Part shown: one piece after another, positions 1 to 15,476 of the stretch | How the letters are laid out: each line of letters begins with the position of its first letter | Numbering within the stretch: the first letter of the stretch is position 1 | Assembly (NCBI GenBank): GCA_014773175.1 | Contig: VXCM01000306.1 | Location: 464,543-528,542, forward strand | Origin: Lucifuga dentata | Taxonomy: Eukaryota; Chordata; Actinopteri; Ophidiiformes; Bythitidae | Direction of reading: 5' to 3' | DNA: 64,000 nucleotides | The notes under the pieces: generated by a model | The model's input: the letters and a program-made list of their open reading frames with translations, nothing else | Databases searched by the model: none | Told to the model about the DNA's origin: nothing | Translations under genes and position numbers: made by a program

Positions 1-1347
1 GGCAACCAGTCCTTCAAGATCAGAATCGTCCCCACGAAGGACGTAAGGGCTGTGCTTGGGCACCTCACCAGGGAACAGGTAGACTGAGACAGGCGAGCCT
101 CTTGGCATGGAGGGTGAACCTGGACGTGNTCACCAGGGAACAGGTAGACTGAGACAGGCGAGCCTCTTGGCATGGAGGGTGAACCTGGACGTGCAAAAAA
201 TCCAGAGTTCATTGACCTTTGTTTGGGCTCACTATGCCAGTACTACGGAACCCACAAGTTCTTTACAAAAACCTTCAAAATACATTTGATATTGTGCATC
301 AATGTAAAACAAACGTTTTCTGTATCAAAGCATGGGTTAGTTACACCTGGCACACACACGCTATCAGTGAACTATCAAGGTTTGCTGCAGTGCTTCCAGC
401 CCACAATCTTCTTCATACACACACAAAGAAATGCAGGGCTTTGCAGGACTGCACTTGTCATTTAAACACATCCTGATGGCGTGTTGTCCAAAAGAAAAAA
501 AGGAACTCCTGTAACCACATTCAATAAGAATTAATCCATTATTAAATAGGAGCTCTGTCATACCTGGATCTAAACTCTCTTCTTGTTGGCTTTTCTCTGT
601 GTCAATTAAGGCATCAGCGAGATCATACTGGTTGATCTCAGCAGTTTCTGCTGGCGGACACGGCGGCAGAGAAGCTGGACTTTCTGATAGCTAAGAAAAC
701 AAACCAGACAGTCACAGAAAACACACAGTTATTGAGCCATTCTGTTCTGAGTGTCTATTTCACACCACCAGAAATAAGCATATAAAAATACAGTTTTAAT
801 TCCATTAGAAGCCATTTATTCATTCAACAGCTATTATGTTGGGAGTTTTAATTGCGGTGAGATTATATAGCATGTCTGGCAGCAAAATCAAAACACTGGA
901 CAGTATTCTCATCTTTGGCTGCTTTGTGATCTAGCAAAATAAAGCCTATTTATTGTAAGTGAATACCAGCGTGAAATAAATCAATAAAATCTTAAGTTAT
1001 GAGAGTTTAATGGAGAGGCATTCAACCCTTCCAATAACCACCATTTGATCCTCATCCATCCACTTCCATTATCTTGTGTACCATTAAATACCCAGGCCTC
1101 ACCGGGAGTTTCTGGCCAGCGATTTCAGTAGGTGATGCATGTCGGGGTGGGGGATGCAGGTCACCCTGAGAGACCAGGTACTGCAGCATGTTGACAAGGG
1201 CAGCACAGGAATCAGCACAGGTGTGGAGGTGAACCACATTGTTGGAGCAACGAAGCTCAAACAGAGGCTGAGTCTGGAAGAGATACAGAAGAAAAATTAG
1301 TGAATAAACACTTCAGGGGGGAAAAAGGGGGGGGAGGAGNNNNNNNN

Positions 1348-1393
<46 letters not shown>

Positions 1394-4300
1394 AGCAGTC
1401 AAAGGACACAAGCACGCGAGGAAAGACAGAAATGCAGGGAAAGAGGAAGGACAGGACTCCTATCATGAGGGAAAGATGAAAAGAAATCAGAGGAAGAAAA
1501 TGTCTTCTCCTTATTACTGACACTCAATTAACCTCACACTGTGGAGAATATAATAATGCAGCTCCACATTTCCTTATTTTTCAGCAGCAATTTGGTGCAT
1601 ATATACAATCACTTCTTTACTCTAAAAATGCTAATTTCCCACCATTTTTAGCTTCTTGCAAAGCAGTTTTATCCCAAAAATAGTATAAAAGCTGCAGCTA
1701 TTCTGACAGAAATACAAATTTATCACTGTGCAGTTTGTTAAAACAACAACATAAGGTGTTACAACCATCAAATAAGAAACTAAACAGCACTTATTGTGGT
1801 GATTCTGCTCTGTTGTGAGAATTGATCATTTAGAAGGGCTTTTAAATGGTTTAGAAATCTTTAGTTTATTAAACTGAAATCTGCATGATGACCCTGAAAT
1901 CAGTACCAAGGTTTTAGCTTGTCTTCTTCAGGAGTCCACATTATTATTTATATGTATATGCAGAGAAAAAAAATTAAATAAATCACAGTATACTTAAAGG
2001 ACCATACCGGCCATTTTGCATGTTTGAGCCCAATATATTCAATTTTCATACACATAATGTTAATGACAATCATTTCCCAAAGCATACTCTTGGAACAGTG
2101 AATTAAAAATGATTTTCCTACCTTCCAGACCACCATTGGTTTCAGTTCATTCTGGTACGTTATTAAAATCAACTTGTTGATACTTGAAACATTCTTGGGA
2201 TAGGTAATCCATCATCGAAAACAAGACATGGACTCGTTTTTTTTTTTTAGAAGTTATGTAATTTTAGTTTTTAAGCGCAATAAAAAGCGTGGAATATAGT
2301 CCCAAAAGAAGACCTGTGTTTACTGAAAAATTTAAAAGACCGTGACTTCATAAGGCTGTGTAACTATTAGGTGAAACATCGATTTTTAAGGTGGGTGTAT
2401 CGCTTGAGTATTTGATTTTGAAAGATTAAAAGATTTTGCAAATATCAGGAAAGCTGAAATACGGTTTTATCCTTTGGGAAATGATTGTCAGCAACATAAC
2501 ATGTATGAAAATTGAATATATTAGGCTCAAATAAGAAAAATGGCTGGTATGGTTGTTTAAGAGTATGAGTGAGAGGAGCATATAGGCAGGAACATAAAGA
2601 TTACTTGATAATGCATTTGTCCTTATTATTTGCTTTGTTACATAACTGAGTTTAGACTGACCTTTCTCACATTTATACACCTCGTCACTGATTGACCCAA
2701 AAAAGAGCTGCATCATTCTTGAGGAACAATATGTTTATTGTTGCTTTGTTGGTTTTGGTTCCATGTCCAACTGTAAAGTGATCCTAGTTAAAATTGCAAG
2801 TCTCAAGCTATTATTACAGGGAAGCGTCATTATGGTAAAACAAATATTTATAAACACCGGGGCTCCGCTTGTTAGTGGTTTTTGGAGGAAATTGAACTAA
2901 ATTATAATGTTTTGTTTATTGACATTTTGTCTGGCAGGGGTAGTAATTTTTCTGCTGTGGTGCTCCATGGCTGCTGAGTGAATGTGGAGGAAACGCAGGT
3001 ATGTAAACAGACGTGGAGCTCTCACCAGCTTCCCCGTGTCACTGCCTTTCCATGTGGTGATGGCCAGCTCCAGTAGGTCAATGTCCAGAACACACACATA
3101 GTCTGTGTGACAAAAAGAGATTGTTTTAGTTTATACAAGTGTGCAACTCATTTTGGGAAAGAATTCTGAAAATTACGCACTCTTTCTCATATAATGTCAC
3201 TAAAGATACTGTATATCTTCTGAGGAGACATACACTCACAAAAACCGTATTTTCCTCTTAACAGCAGCTGGCGTACGTAACTGCATGACACACACGTGTG
3301 TATCGAGTGTCTTACCTCTCCTCAGGTCCACGGTGTCAGTTTCACATTTGTCGGAGAGGTAGAGAGCAGAGTCATCCAGGATGAATCTAACCACAGTGTA
3401 ACAGAACAAAAAAGTCTTACATACTGATTTCATACTGTTGTCACAATTTCACATAACGTGATATGATGGAACCTGACAGCAATGTGAAGAAATATCTACA
3501 GGTATTAATCATGATAGTTTTAAGCTTTCAATATCATTTATTTGTTGGCAGTCCTTATGATCCGTTCATAGTAAAACGTACCTGAGGTGAAAGGTGGCAG
3601 TGTCTACAATGATATTACTGGACAGAGAGAAGGATTCGGCTGTAAACAACACTCGCAGGGGCAGATACAAGGGTCTAGCAGAGAAAGTGAAGGGCAAAAG
3701 GAGAGGAACGCTTTATCCAAAATATAATGTTGGCCATCATTATACCGCATCAAGAAGTCTTTGCAACACCATTTTGTTCGTGTGAATACCTGTAGTCCAC
3801 AGCACAGGTAGCGAGGTGTGTGTGGAGAACAGTGATAACAGCCGGCGGTGTGTATCCCAGGATAGGATCGTCGATGACATCCAGGAAGTCAACCAGCTGT
3901 AACAAACACACACTCAGTTGGCAGGAGGTGCAGCAAGTCAAACACTTTCTATCTATGCATCTCATTTGATTTTAGACTGTTAGAAGCAAGGGAAGAGTGA
4001 AAGGTTTCATATCTGACTGTTTTTTGGGCATTGCTAAAGTTAGCATGGAATGGCCATGTTCCACTGTTACATCTTATCAGTCATTGTCAATCACTCTGTG
4101 AGTTTAAAGATTTCCCAAACTGACATTCATAAAGGACATATCTCAGTCTCCTCGTAGTGTCTTTTACCTGCTCATGCCAGCTTTGATTGGTCTGCGTCAT
4201 GTAATGTCTCATGGTGGCGCCTTGCAGTCGAAGGGCAACCAGGAACTCCTACAGAGATACACAGAAACAAATTCAGATTGCTTTTACAGATGCACCTATG

Positions 4301-7300
4301 ACAAACCGAACTGTGTGCGGAAGACGTACCTTAACGTTCCTCTGGGGGTCCAGGGTGATTTTTATGGTTGTGGACAGCATCTGCAGCTCACCCTCCCTGC
4401 CGCTCACACTGCTCACTCCCATCTCTGTGGGGTAAATCGTAGGATCCAGGTGCTTCTGAGGAGTGAAGCTGGGCATTTCCAACCTCTGTGGGATGGGGGT
4501 GTCTTTCACCACCGCTATAGGAGTATGGGAGGGGAACAAAACAATATATCTACATACCTTTATACGTATCATTTAACAGTAAGTGAATTCATATTGTAAT
4601 AACATTACGACACACACCTCGATGGTATAGCTCTACTCGTTTGCTCTCTATACACAGGAAATTGAGATTTGGGTCATTCTGGTGCTGTGCCACACTAAAT
4701 ATCTTCCCCCCTTCAAGGTCGAGCACAATCTCCCCATGACTCTGGTCCTCCTGAGTTACACAGAGAAGTGGTGGAATAAAAAGTGAAATGGAAATGAGTT
4801 CAGAAATAACCAGACACAAATGACCTAATAAGAAATGCATAAGTAAAAGGAGTTTAGCCAGTAAACCTAAAAAGATAATGGAAAATAACCAAACTATATT
4901 TGATCTCTGTTGCAGTTTAAGTGGGTGTCCATGATCCGTGACTCACCTTCCTGTCTGTTCTGGCTTGTAAGCGGCCTTTGCTAATGATGACTGTGAGGGA
5001 CAGGAGGCTGAGGGTGTGGTTGGGACGGGAAACTAAGTGTGACTTTCCACCTGATTCACTGGCCAAGTAGAATGGAGGCTCGTCCTCCTCAGAGTCAGAG
5101 TCTGTAGCAGAAAGAAAAACAAACATGAAAGGTGGCTCTAAAAAGACGTTATGAGCAACAGATCAGAAGTTTGTCAGGCTGGCTCATCTTGAGACTAACG
5201 GAGTCTCTGCAGTTAAATTTACCCAGTCTAAAGGCTGACTTGCAGAGCTGGAACTCGTCATGGTGACGGCGGCTGGAGTTGGGGCTGTGCGGTGAGGGCG
5301 GAGGAGGAGGAGGCGGCTCCCACATCAAGAGATCGTTATTGATCCTGGTGGGCAGAGGACATGATGAATTTGATGTTAATTTTGATTTTAAAAAAAGACC
5401 GAAAATGAAGAAACAAAGCAAACAAAAACAGCTATTTCTGAATGAAAACAGCAAACAATGGTTCTGAAGAAATAGCAGCTTAAAGAAGACAACAGAGATG
5501 TCAAGACTGGAAATCCTGTCATGTAAAGCAGATATAGCACATTTTGTACTGATGCTGTTTAGTCTGAACCTAGCATACATGTGCAGCATAATGAAACCGT
5601 TATAGGCTGAAAAATAACAACTACTATGTAATTTAAGACATCTTAATTCAATTGAAGGCTGCAACTTTAGGCAATTTAAAACTTTTTTCAGACTTTCTAG
5701 AGACACATAAATTATGCAGAGGTCTGCAGGCTCATATTTCGCCGCTGGTGACATACCTGTTGTAGATGCTCTGAAAGGCCTGTTTGCTGGGCAGGAAGAC
5801 ATAAGCCAGTGGGAGACTGATATCCACAGCACACTGACACTGAGCAACACACTGTGCCTGAAACTGACTCATCTCCTCTGGGTCAGCTGGAATCACCATC
5901 TAACAGGACAGAACAAGACAGAACAGGACAAGAGAGGAGAGGAGAGGATTTGTTAGAGGGAATAATAGGTTGAAATCTCAATTAGATGATGATGTATGTC
6001 TCCCAGCAGACCTCCTCGGTCTCAAACATTGTTCGGTTGGAGGAGAATGGAGAGCTGAGTTTTTCATGGAGTTCACAGTGGCTTTCAAAGAATGTGGCCC
6101 CCAGGTCCCTCGCCAGGCCCAGACTCAGCCCACTTAGACCTGCTGTAGGACCCTGGGCCTCACCTCCTCGCACACGCACCGATATCCTGGTGAGGATGTA
6201 AGAAAGAGGACAGACTGAATTCGCAACACAATACTGACTTGTGTTAATGCAGGGTTTAGATTCTACGATATGCAGGCTAATTTCCCCATGGTGTGCCTCA
6301 GAAAGTTGAGTAGCTACTGGCACAAAAGTTTCTCTAAGGTGAGTAAATTTTAAAACCAGACAGCATTTTAAAACTCTTACAATCTGCACCTCGTCTTTTT
6401 ACTGTAAAGTGGCAGTTTCTGCAGTATTACAGCATGTAGCTAAACACCTAAAGATGTATGAGTGACATAAATATATCTACATATTATACTAATAATTACC
6501 AACACACTAACCTGGGTAAGGCGTGACAGTTCTTCTGTACTCTAATACAGGGAAAGGATCCTCCCTCCCAGCCCTCATACGAGCCTGGTGAGACATAAAT
6601 GATGAATTTGCTTTTAACATTTTAAAGGGCTGCTTCAGCCAAAAAATGCACAAAAAAAAAAACATTATAGCTGATATTAACACTTAAATTATGTAATTTT
6701 GATGTATATGTGGACAAAATGTATTGGCAAAATGAAATAGAGCTGCTGTCAGTTTTATATATCGAATCTTTATCTAACACGTGACAGCTTGATTATAAAA
6801 TGGCAGGAACAGTAAATTGTTCATGAAATCCAAATCCAAATTCATCATTATAACAAATGCAACCTCATATATACTCATCAAAAATGACATTTAACTGTAT
6901 TAAAATAAATAAAACTTTTCAAGGAAAAAATGCTGACAAAATTACCATAATTTAGGCACTAAGTTGTTTTTTTTTTTTAATTTGCATGAACAATCATTAC
7001 AAATGACAAATATTTAGGGAGTGTAGGTGTGTGTTCCCACCGTGCAGGTCAGTGAAGGAGGCCTCCAGCAGCTGGGTGAGGCAGGGAGCCCACAGCTGTC
7101 CAGGGGCATCCTGCTCTCCCTGGAGGTCAGGGGCTTCCTGGTGCTTCAGCTCCAACTCTGTCAGCTCCAGCACCAGGGTCTCTTGCCGCACTGCCCTCTG
7201 GGTAGGGGGCCGACGCTTCGGGAGGGGTCGTAAGTCTGGTATGGGGAAACGAAGCCTGAGGACTGCGTGGGGGGACAGGAGGGAGAAGGAGGAGTACAGC

Positions 7301-10300
7301 TCACTGGTCTGAGTCTGTAAAAGAAAAAAAAAATAGACTTTTCTTAATATTTATTTAGAAAAAGACACTCTGCTGAACATGGCTGCACTTTATTAACTTT
7401 ATTTTTTTTTTAATTTATTTGGTCTTACTTTAATCAGAATGTTGTCTATTGAAATCTATTTTACGAAAGTCAGTACCAAAATGGCAGCACAATTATGTTA
7501 CATGAACCACCACAAGAAAACACTGACAGAAAGAAGCTCAAGGGATGAGCATCTGGTTTCTAACACTGTAGGGCTTCTGTAGAGACGAGCAGATAATGCA
7601 ATCAATGTGTAAAGCACACAAATTCAATTTCTACACAATGTAAAATTCCCGTGTCCTCTTCTTTTTTTATGAAATTTCTAATTTTCCAGCATTTTCAATC
7701 TTAGTCATCAGTTCCCATATCTTCCTTGTCTACAAAAGTTCTGATGACATTGAATAAATTCACATTTTTAACAAGAGCGATTATGTCTGATAAATTATGA
7801 ACTCTGTGACATCAGACCACTTATCCACACATGTTGGATCTGCTGCTGTTAGTTCCAACAGGCCTTGATTTCCCCAAAAAATCTACCTATAGTACACATC
7901 TCTCCACTTCCAACACAAACAAATACAGTACATCAGACTTTTATGCTGCTTTGTGTTTTAAATTGGTGGTGTCAATGGTGACTTTATGTATATTTTCAAT
8001 CTTTTCTTAGTTTCTGAAGTACAGTTCTTTCTCTGTGACAAAATGTGTGTGGAGATCAACCTGTGCGTGTGCAGGTCCTGCAGTCTGTGTGGGACAGTGG
8101 CTGAAGGCTTTGCTCAGGCTCCCCAGGCGGCTGAGGATGTCCAGGTCCAGCTCAGCACTCAGCTCTGCCAGCTCCACCCGCACTACGCTGTCCCGGCGCA
8201 GCACCCGCTGTTTACCCTAACAAAGTACACAGGTTAGACACAACATGTTAAAGGTTAGACTGACATCAGGTTGCTGATACATTTTTATCATCGTTGCCAT
8301 TGGTCAGTCAGTTTCATCCTCCAGAATGAAACTGAGGATTCCTTTGAGTATAATTTTTAAAAATAATTAATTAAGAAACTGTCTAAAAGAAACCTGTGAT
8401 TCTGCAAACCTGTTTTAGGTAAACTCCAGGCTGCATAAATATAATTACTGTCATTATAATCTTCTCTTTGGTGTAAAGGCTGCTTCTGAGACTTTTTCAC
8501 AAAGATTCTTGAGAGAAATTATTATTAACTTTATTATTGGCATTAAAGTGAGGAAATTTAAAGACATTGAAAACCTGCATAAAATACTGCCCATTGTTAA
8601 GTTAATCCAAAAATATTGGTACTGACCTTCAGTTTGTATTGGTCAAGACATAGTATTAACATTAATCAAGCCTGATGTTTATCTGTGCGTGTGCGTACCT
8701 TGCGCAGGTGTCTTTCAATGAGGCTGTAGTGGAGCTGAGCACACGGTCTCGCTGCAGCTCCAACTGTGAAAAACCCAGCTTTGTGGAACTGCAGCAGCTA
8801 GACAGAAACACAGAAAGAGAAGCACTCAATCTCACGTTTTACTCATAAGTTTAAACAGAGAAACACAAAGACAAAGACTACGTTCAGACTGTAAAAGAGG
8901 GACAAAAATAAGATTTCTTTCTGTTATACATATATGACACAGATGTGTTTTTTTCAGTGTAAACTGAAAATGTCACCAAATGTGACATTTTCAATTCTGT
9001 TATGGGTCACTTTCATATGTGCTCTTTAATCTAAGGCAGTTATTTATGTTTTTGCAACCTCGGTCTGAATGGCCAAATCAAAATTCATGTGAGCTTGGCA
9101 ATACATGACAGACTGAACCTTCAAAAGAAGAAATTTTTACCTCGCTGTAAAGAGGCTCGCTGTCTTCCCAGAGACACTCTAATAATTCCACTCTACTGAA
9201 AGAAAGGTCAGAGGTCACTGCCCGGCTGTCACCTTTCCCACTTCGCATCTCACACGCAACCTGCACTGCTGCCCCCGTCAACCTGAGAGAGAGAGAGGAG
9301 AACCACAGTGTTTTATTAAGAAATGGACACAATTTTTAATACTATTATTGTAAAAGTTGCTGAAAAAATTTCCAGCAACAATTCCACAATTCTCATCTCT
9401 TATTCATAAAGAAGTACAGTATATATCATAATTGCATCTCTTCAAACATAAACTTATTCCTAAACAGAAATTCAATGAGAAGCTGAGGTCACACATGAAT
9501 CACAGCTCACTAAAACAAATATGCATGTGTGTGTGTGTGTTTCTACCTAAGATGGGAGTGTGGGCAGGCCTTGGCGAAGCTCCCTCTCAGATGGTGGAAG
9601 TCTCTCTCGCTGAACATACTGTCCTTGAAGAAGGCCAGCTCATGGAAGAACACCTGAGACACCTGAACCAATGATGAGACTCCATCAGGCCCAGGAGGTG
9701 GGTCCTCCTGCAGCAAGGTTAGCGTGACCCCACCTAGTGTTAATCGCAGCAAACTGTCAGGCTTTAATGGTTCTGGTTGGCTGTGGGAGCGCCCTGCAAG
9801 GAAGCAAAAAGAGTTTGGTATGGAGTGTTTTTCATGACACATCTTTAGGAAAAAAATTAGTCAGACAAAAATTGCTGTGCAGTCTTGCTACCTCTGGTCC
9901 GGCCGCTGGCCTGGGGAAGACTCGACAGACAGCCTGCTACAGGATATCGTCTGGGACAGGTCACCATGCCCTGGGAGGAAAAAGGAAAAAAGAAAGAGAA
10001 AATCAGATCAGATATAGACTTAATATGTTCATCTATTTAATGAGTGTTTGTTCTAGTTATTTGTAATAAAGAAAAGAAACAGAAATAGTACATATATTTC
10101 ATATTTGTGTCTTAGCTGTCTCAATCAATTCTGTGTGCCATTTACAAAAATTCAGAACAGCCTGATTCCTTTCCAGTTAACTTACAACAACTACTTAAAT
10201 TGTGTCAGAATCATTCATCAATGATTTATTCATCATCTTCAAGACAATCAGGATTACAACACCTAAAGTACCAGTCACTGGATATGACCATCTGTTAAAT

Positions 10301-12264
10301 GTTTAAAGCATACTGTTGATGTACATGTCATGTTCCACGTACATGGACACACATATAGATACACACACGCTGTACCTGTGCAGACAGAGCTGCAGGCTGT
10401 GTGAAGCTGGCTAAGCTGTGTGTTGAAGACTCCATATCACTATCTGACAGCTCGCTGCCAGAGCGCACCGACGTCACACTACTGTTCATCCCAGCAGGAC
10501 CCATCGAGTAAAACATCTCTGAGGGGACACAGAAACATCACGCAACTCATCCAAAATCTTAGACTGTGTCTCTGCAAAGCCAGACAAAATACTGATCTCT
10601 TCTACCTTGTACACCTGAGATTAAAAAATATAAGGCTTTACGTTTGGCTATAGATGAATGTTCTAGATCAGTGGTTCTCATTCCTGGTCCTGGGGAGCCA
10701 CAACACTGCTTATTTTCCACCTTTCCCTGCTTTACCCAACCCACACCTGATTAGCTAAATCAGGTATGTTTAGCCAATCGAGGTCTGGGAAGCTTTTGAT
10801 CACAAACAGCCAGGAGAGATGGAAAATATGCAGCACTGTAGCTCCTGAGGACCTGGAATGAGGACTACCGTAGATAGAGGTAGATAAAACCTCAAGTTGT
10901 CATACCACAGAATATGGTGAAACAATCCATAAAGGATTAATCTGTTTAACAAAAACTCAAATAATAAAAGGCAATAAAAAAGTAACAGCATTTTTATTAT
11001 TATTATTAATTTCTGCTGTGTTCACATTGTGTCTTTTTCAAGTTGTAAGTATTTGACAATGGAAGGAACGTCCTTGTTTGTTCTTTTGTTACAAAAATAA
11101 ATGTCAGTAAAGGCCACATCTCCGTTAAAGTCATAATGTCTCAGACTGACAGATTAAATGGGCCTTTGCTGCCCTGCGTACCTCCATTCTCCAGGCAGCT
11201 GAAGTAGGGGTCCACATCGGCCTCGGTGTCCCACTCTCTGTCCCTGGGACTGGAGCCCAGCTGTTTGCTGAGGTCCTCCTCAATCACACGCAGGTCCTCT
11301 GAGTCTAAAGGACGGCTGTGTACCCCTCCACACTTACTCTCTGGCTCTGGAGGAAGGAGGAAAAGACACTGGGTTTAAGTGTATGTGTGTGTGTGTGTGG
11401 AAGGGGTTGTGACCTGACATTTCAGAGGCATTTAAAGATGTCTGTGACCTTACTCTCTAGTTCTGAGCAACACAGAAAACAATATTTATCTCAATGTGTT
11501 CAGAGTGCTCATACCTTTGAAGACTTTTATGATGATGCATCCATGAATCCTGTAACCTGAAACCTTTTATGTCTAAACTACGCATTAGCAATAATCCATA
11601 ACACCTATATGTTTTTTTTTTGTGTGTGTAGAAATGTAGTAACTTTTACTTCACTAAGCAATTTTCTTTGTGAACTATAAATTATGTACAGGATATAGAT
11701 TACAGCTTATATCCACTTCAAATGGCTATATCATCATTATCTTCTAAATGACATTAACAAAAGTAAAAACTAATTTTAAAACTCTCTGAAGGAAGTGAAA
11801 CATAATGACTACCGGTACATACACTTTGTTCCAACACAATTCAGTACAGAGCCACCAGCATCTATGCACCCAAACTGTTTTGTCTCCTTGTCGACTACAT
11901 GCCTGCTGTGGGCTTTAGCTTTACAAACGCAACAAATACAAACAACACTGCATTTATTATCTTGCACTCTGCACCGATTCTACCCAAAACTTGTGAAAAA
12001 GATTCGGTCAATTTCAGATTCAATTAATTGGCTCACATTAAAGTGTCAAGTGTGGCTTCCTTGTGTTTAAATCTGGAGAATTGCACTATGAAAAGGCAAC
12101 CTTGGACTTACATGGCATATGTATGTGTGTGTATCAGTGTTCTATTGTGTTTTTTGTACCAATGTCTATGCAGAGAGCTGCCAGCAGGTCTGTCAGATGG
12201 GTTATTTGATCTGGAGACAGCAGCATGTGGACACAGCCCACCTTCCCATCCAACTCAAACTGAC

Positions 12265-12300
<36 letters not shown>

Positions 12301-12319
12301 CAGAAGTTAATANACTGAC

Positions 12320-12357
<38 letters not shown>

Positions 12358-15300
12358 CAGAAGTTAATATCATGTGGATGCACGCACACACATGCACACA
12401 CACATGCACACACACAAACCTTTGGTCCCGGCAGCATGTCATTCTGTTTGATCTTGACATTAGTCTCGATGAAACCAGAGCAGCTTCCTATGAGCAGAGG
12501 CTGAGAAGGACAGGAAGGAGCCACCTGAGGCTTCTCCTCTTCTTCCTCACCTTCTTCCTCCTCTCCTTCACTAGTAGTGGCTGAACTTGGGCAGTCCTCT
12601 TCTGGAGGACCCTAAAAAATGGTAACAAGACTTTGAGCATGTATGTCCAAAACTGTTCATTCTATGCAGAAACTGTCATTCTTCTCGTCCAGCAGCCGAC
12701 TTTATTTACAGGATTTTTCTGTCAGGGCAATGGCAACCCGACAAAATGGTGACCATTTTGCCTAATGGACTATATACATAAAAAAAAGAAAGAAATAGGA
12801 AATAAGACCGAAACAAAGATTAAACATGAAGAGTCTGTAGTAAGTCAGTGTTGGCACCCATCACCTGCACTATGTCAGTGCTGTCACAGAACAGCTTAAC
12901 GGCGCTCAGCTGGAGTATCTTGTGCAGGAAGGCAGGCGGCTGGTGGATGTCGACAGGCACGGCAGTCTGGCTGGCTGGGTCTCGCACCGCCTCGTCAAAG
13001 TACTCCAGCCTGGAGTACCACCATGCAACAAACACACACATAAACACGCATTATATTTGTCCACAATACAAACCTTTCAGGGGCATTCAGGGGAAAAATG
13101 AAGGTATGAAGTAAAATGAAGAAAGGGTGCTGTTCTTACAGAGCAAACAGAGAAGGAGTCTCACCTGCTAAACCTGCTTTGAGACTCGAAGGAAAAAAGA
13201 AAAAAAGTTTTGAGGAAAACATGGTGGTGATTTGGCAGGAGAAGCTAAAAAATTTGCTTATGGAACATACACTGTAATATCACAAGTAATCTAATATTTT
13301 GTCATTTTTACCCAACTCTCTGACCACACTCATTGCTGAAGTAAAGTTCTGCTGTTAGTGGCCTGATTACTCATAGAGAAACAGTCAGACAGACTCCAGG
13401 ACCACAGCCACCCACATAACATGCTTTCTCCAGACTGGACTGCTCTTAAATCAGCTTTTTGCTAAAATTAGGCTGTAAAGATGACTGATTTTTGATTTTT
13501 GACTGCTGGTCACTGACCTCAGATCAGTGTCAGCCACCCTCAGAAACTTTGTCAAAACGCCAGAAAAACAAAAAGGGTTCAACAGTGTCACATTTGAAAA
13601 GACCTGTGGGCATTTGGGACTACTAAACACGCATAGGAAAGTTGTTGTTTTAAATGTCAATAAAGCAGTAAAGTCAGAATCACTTGCTGCCATCATTTTA
13701 TTCATGGTTCTCCAGACTGTAAATTCATAGAAACAGTAGCGGTCGTTTTACACCTCGCTGTCAAAGTTAAGGTCTCAGACTCCTGACATCCCATATTGAT
13801 ACCAGCCTCAGCACAAATTACAGTTATTTGCAACCACTGCTAAAATCTCAGCGGAATGACCTCACCAACACTGGCCCTGAGTAAAACAGGCTAAACAGGG
13901 AGGCAAGGTTAAGGCCACAAAGTGCACGTTTATAAGTCTGCAGAGGCTTCAGCTGACACCTAATGAACAGAGAAGAGATGAAATCTGATTCTTAGATGCC
14001 ATTTTACTTTCCTTCTCCGCTGACTCTAATATTCATGCTAGTATAAGAAAATTACAATACACACTACATACATGATTACAAAAGGCACACTTTACCCCAG
14101 GATGTTTGATGCTTATTACTTATGTGACGATGAAAGTTGGAAAACCATGCTGCCCACTGCATTTTAGTTTGTCATGTGCGGCATTTTTTATTTTCACCTC
14201 AAAGTTTCACTTTCAGTTTGTGTGTTTCAGTATTTATTCCCTCAACAGGAGCAGCAGAGAGCTTTTGTGTCTTTATGACTATGGCCCATAGGTGAGGATA
14301 GGATACGTTCCTATCCTCACCTATGGTCATGAGCTTTGGGTAATGACTGAAAGGACAAGATCGTGGATACAAGCGGTGGAAATGAAGTTCCTCCGTAGGG
14401 TGTCTGGGCTCACTCTCAGGGACAGGGTGAGAAGCTCGGACATCTGGGAGGGACTCGGAGTAGAGCCGCTGCTCCTCCAGGAAAGGAGTCAGTTGAGGTG
14501 GTTCGGGCACCTAATAAGGATGCCCCCTGGTTGCCTCCCTAGGGAGATCTTCCAGGCACGTCCAACTGGGAAGAGGCCCCGGGGAAGACCCAGGACACAC
14601 TGGAGGGATTACATCTCCCAGCTGGCCTGGAACACCTCGGAGTCCCCCAGGAGGAGTTAGAGGGCCTGGCCAGGGACAGGGAAGTGTGGGTTGGTCTTCT
14701 TAGTCTGCTGCCACTGCGACCCGGACCCGGATAAGCGGAGGATGATGGATGGATGGATGGACTATGGCCCATTTGTAAGAACACTTGTTTACATGTGAAT
14801 TTTGATAAAGGAGGCCATGTTGCAGCAAGAGTAAAATGAGGAAAAGCTGTTCAATGTTGAAAATCAAATTTGCACCAAATGACATGTTAACCCTTAAAGC
14901 TTGCCATTTTAAGAATGACATTTACGAGTTAATATGTCGAGCCTCTTTAAGTCTAACTTACATCAGAATCATTAAGTTTTTTTTTTGTTTGTTTGTTTTT
15001 TTTTTTTACTTAGGATGAAAAGGCAGAGAAAATGCACTGTTTGGCTGAGCAGAGAGCAGATGAGAAAATCTGATTTTTGAGTCCTATCGTTATGTCAGGT
15101 AGTCCTCTAAATTATTCCACCTACACTCAGCTAAAGCTATCAGTGGGCCTGGTGGATAATCAAAAGAGTGCATATTAAATGCACCCTTTGTAAAACTTTG
15201 TATACATTATCTTTTTTGCTGTGAACATTCTGTGTTGATCCCCAGCAGATTTCAATAGCAGCTTTATTCATTAAAAGGTAGTTCAGGTAACACTTTCCAT

Positions 15301-15418
15301 CATGTGATGTTCCTTTTTAATACTCCATAAACTAGTTTATATCCACATTTTGAGTGTGTATCTGATAACATTTCAAAATGTAATGGAAATTAATTTCATA
15401 GCTATATATTATTATTAC

Positions 15419-15476
<58 letters not shown>

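Noticed and set aside
107..476. Overlapping forward ORFs of 60-97 codons at the left edge
   Set aside because: They run across the false duplication and antisense to the atg2a exon 1-184. No protein similarity recognised.
13140..13190. Possible extra atg2a exon with a gtgaga donor near 13165
   Set aside because: Exons 15604-15706 and 12865-13009 already join in frame (VHIKRLEYF), matching the known protein.
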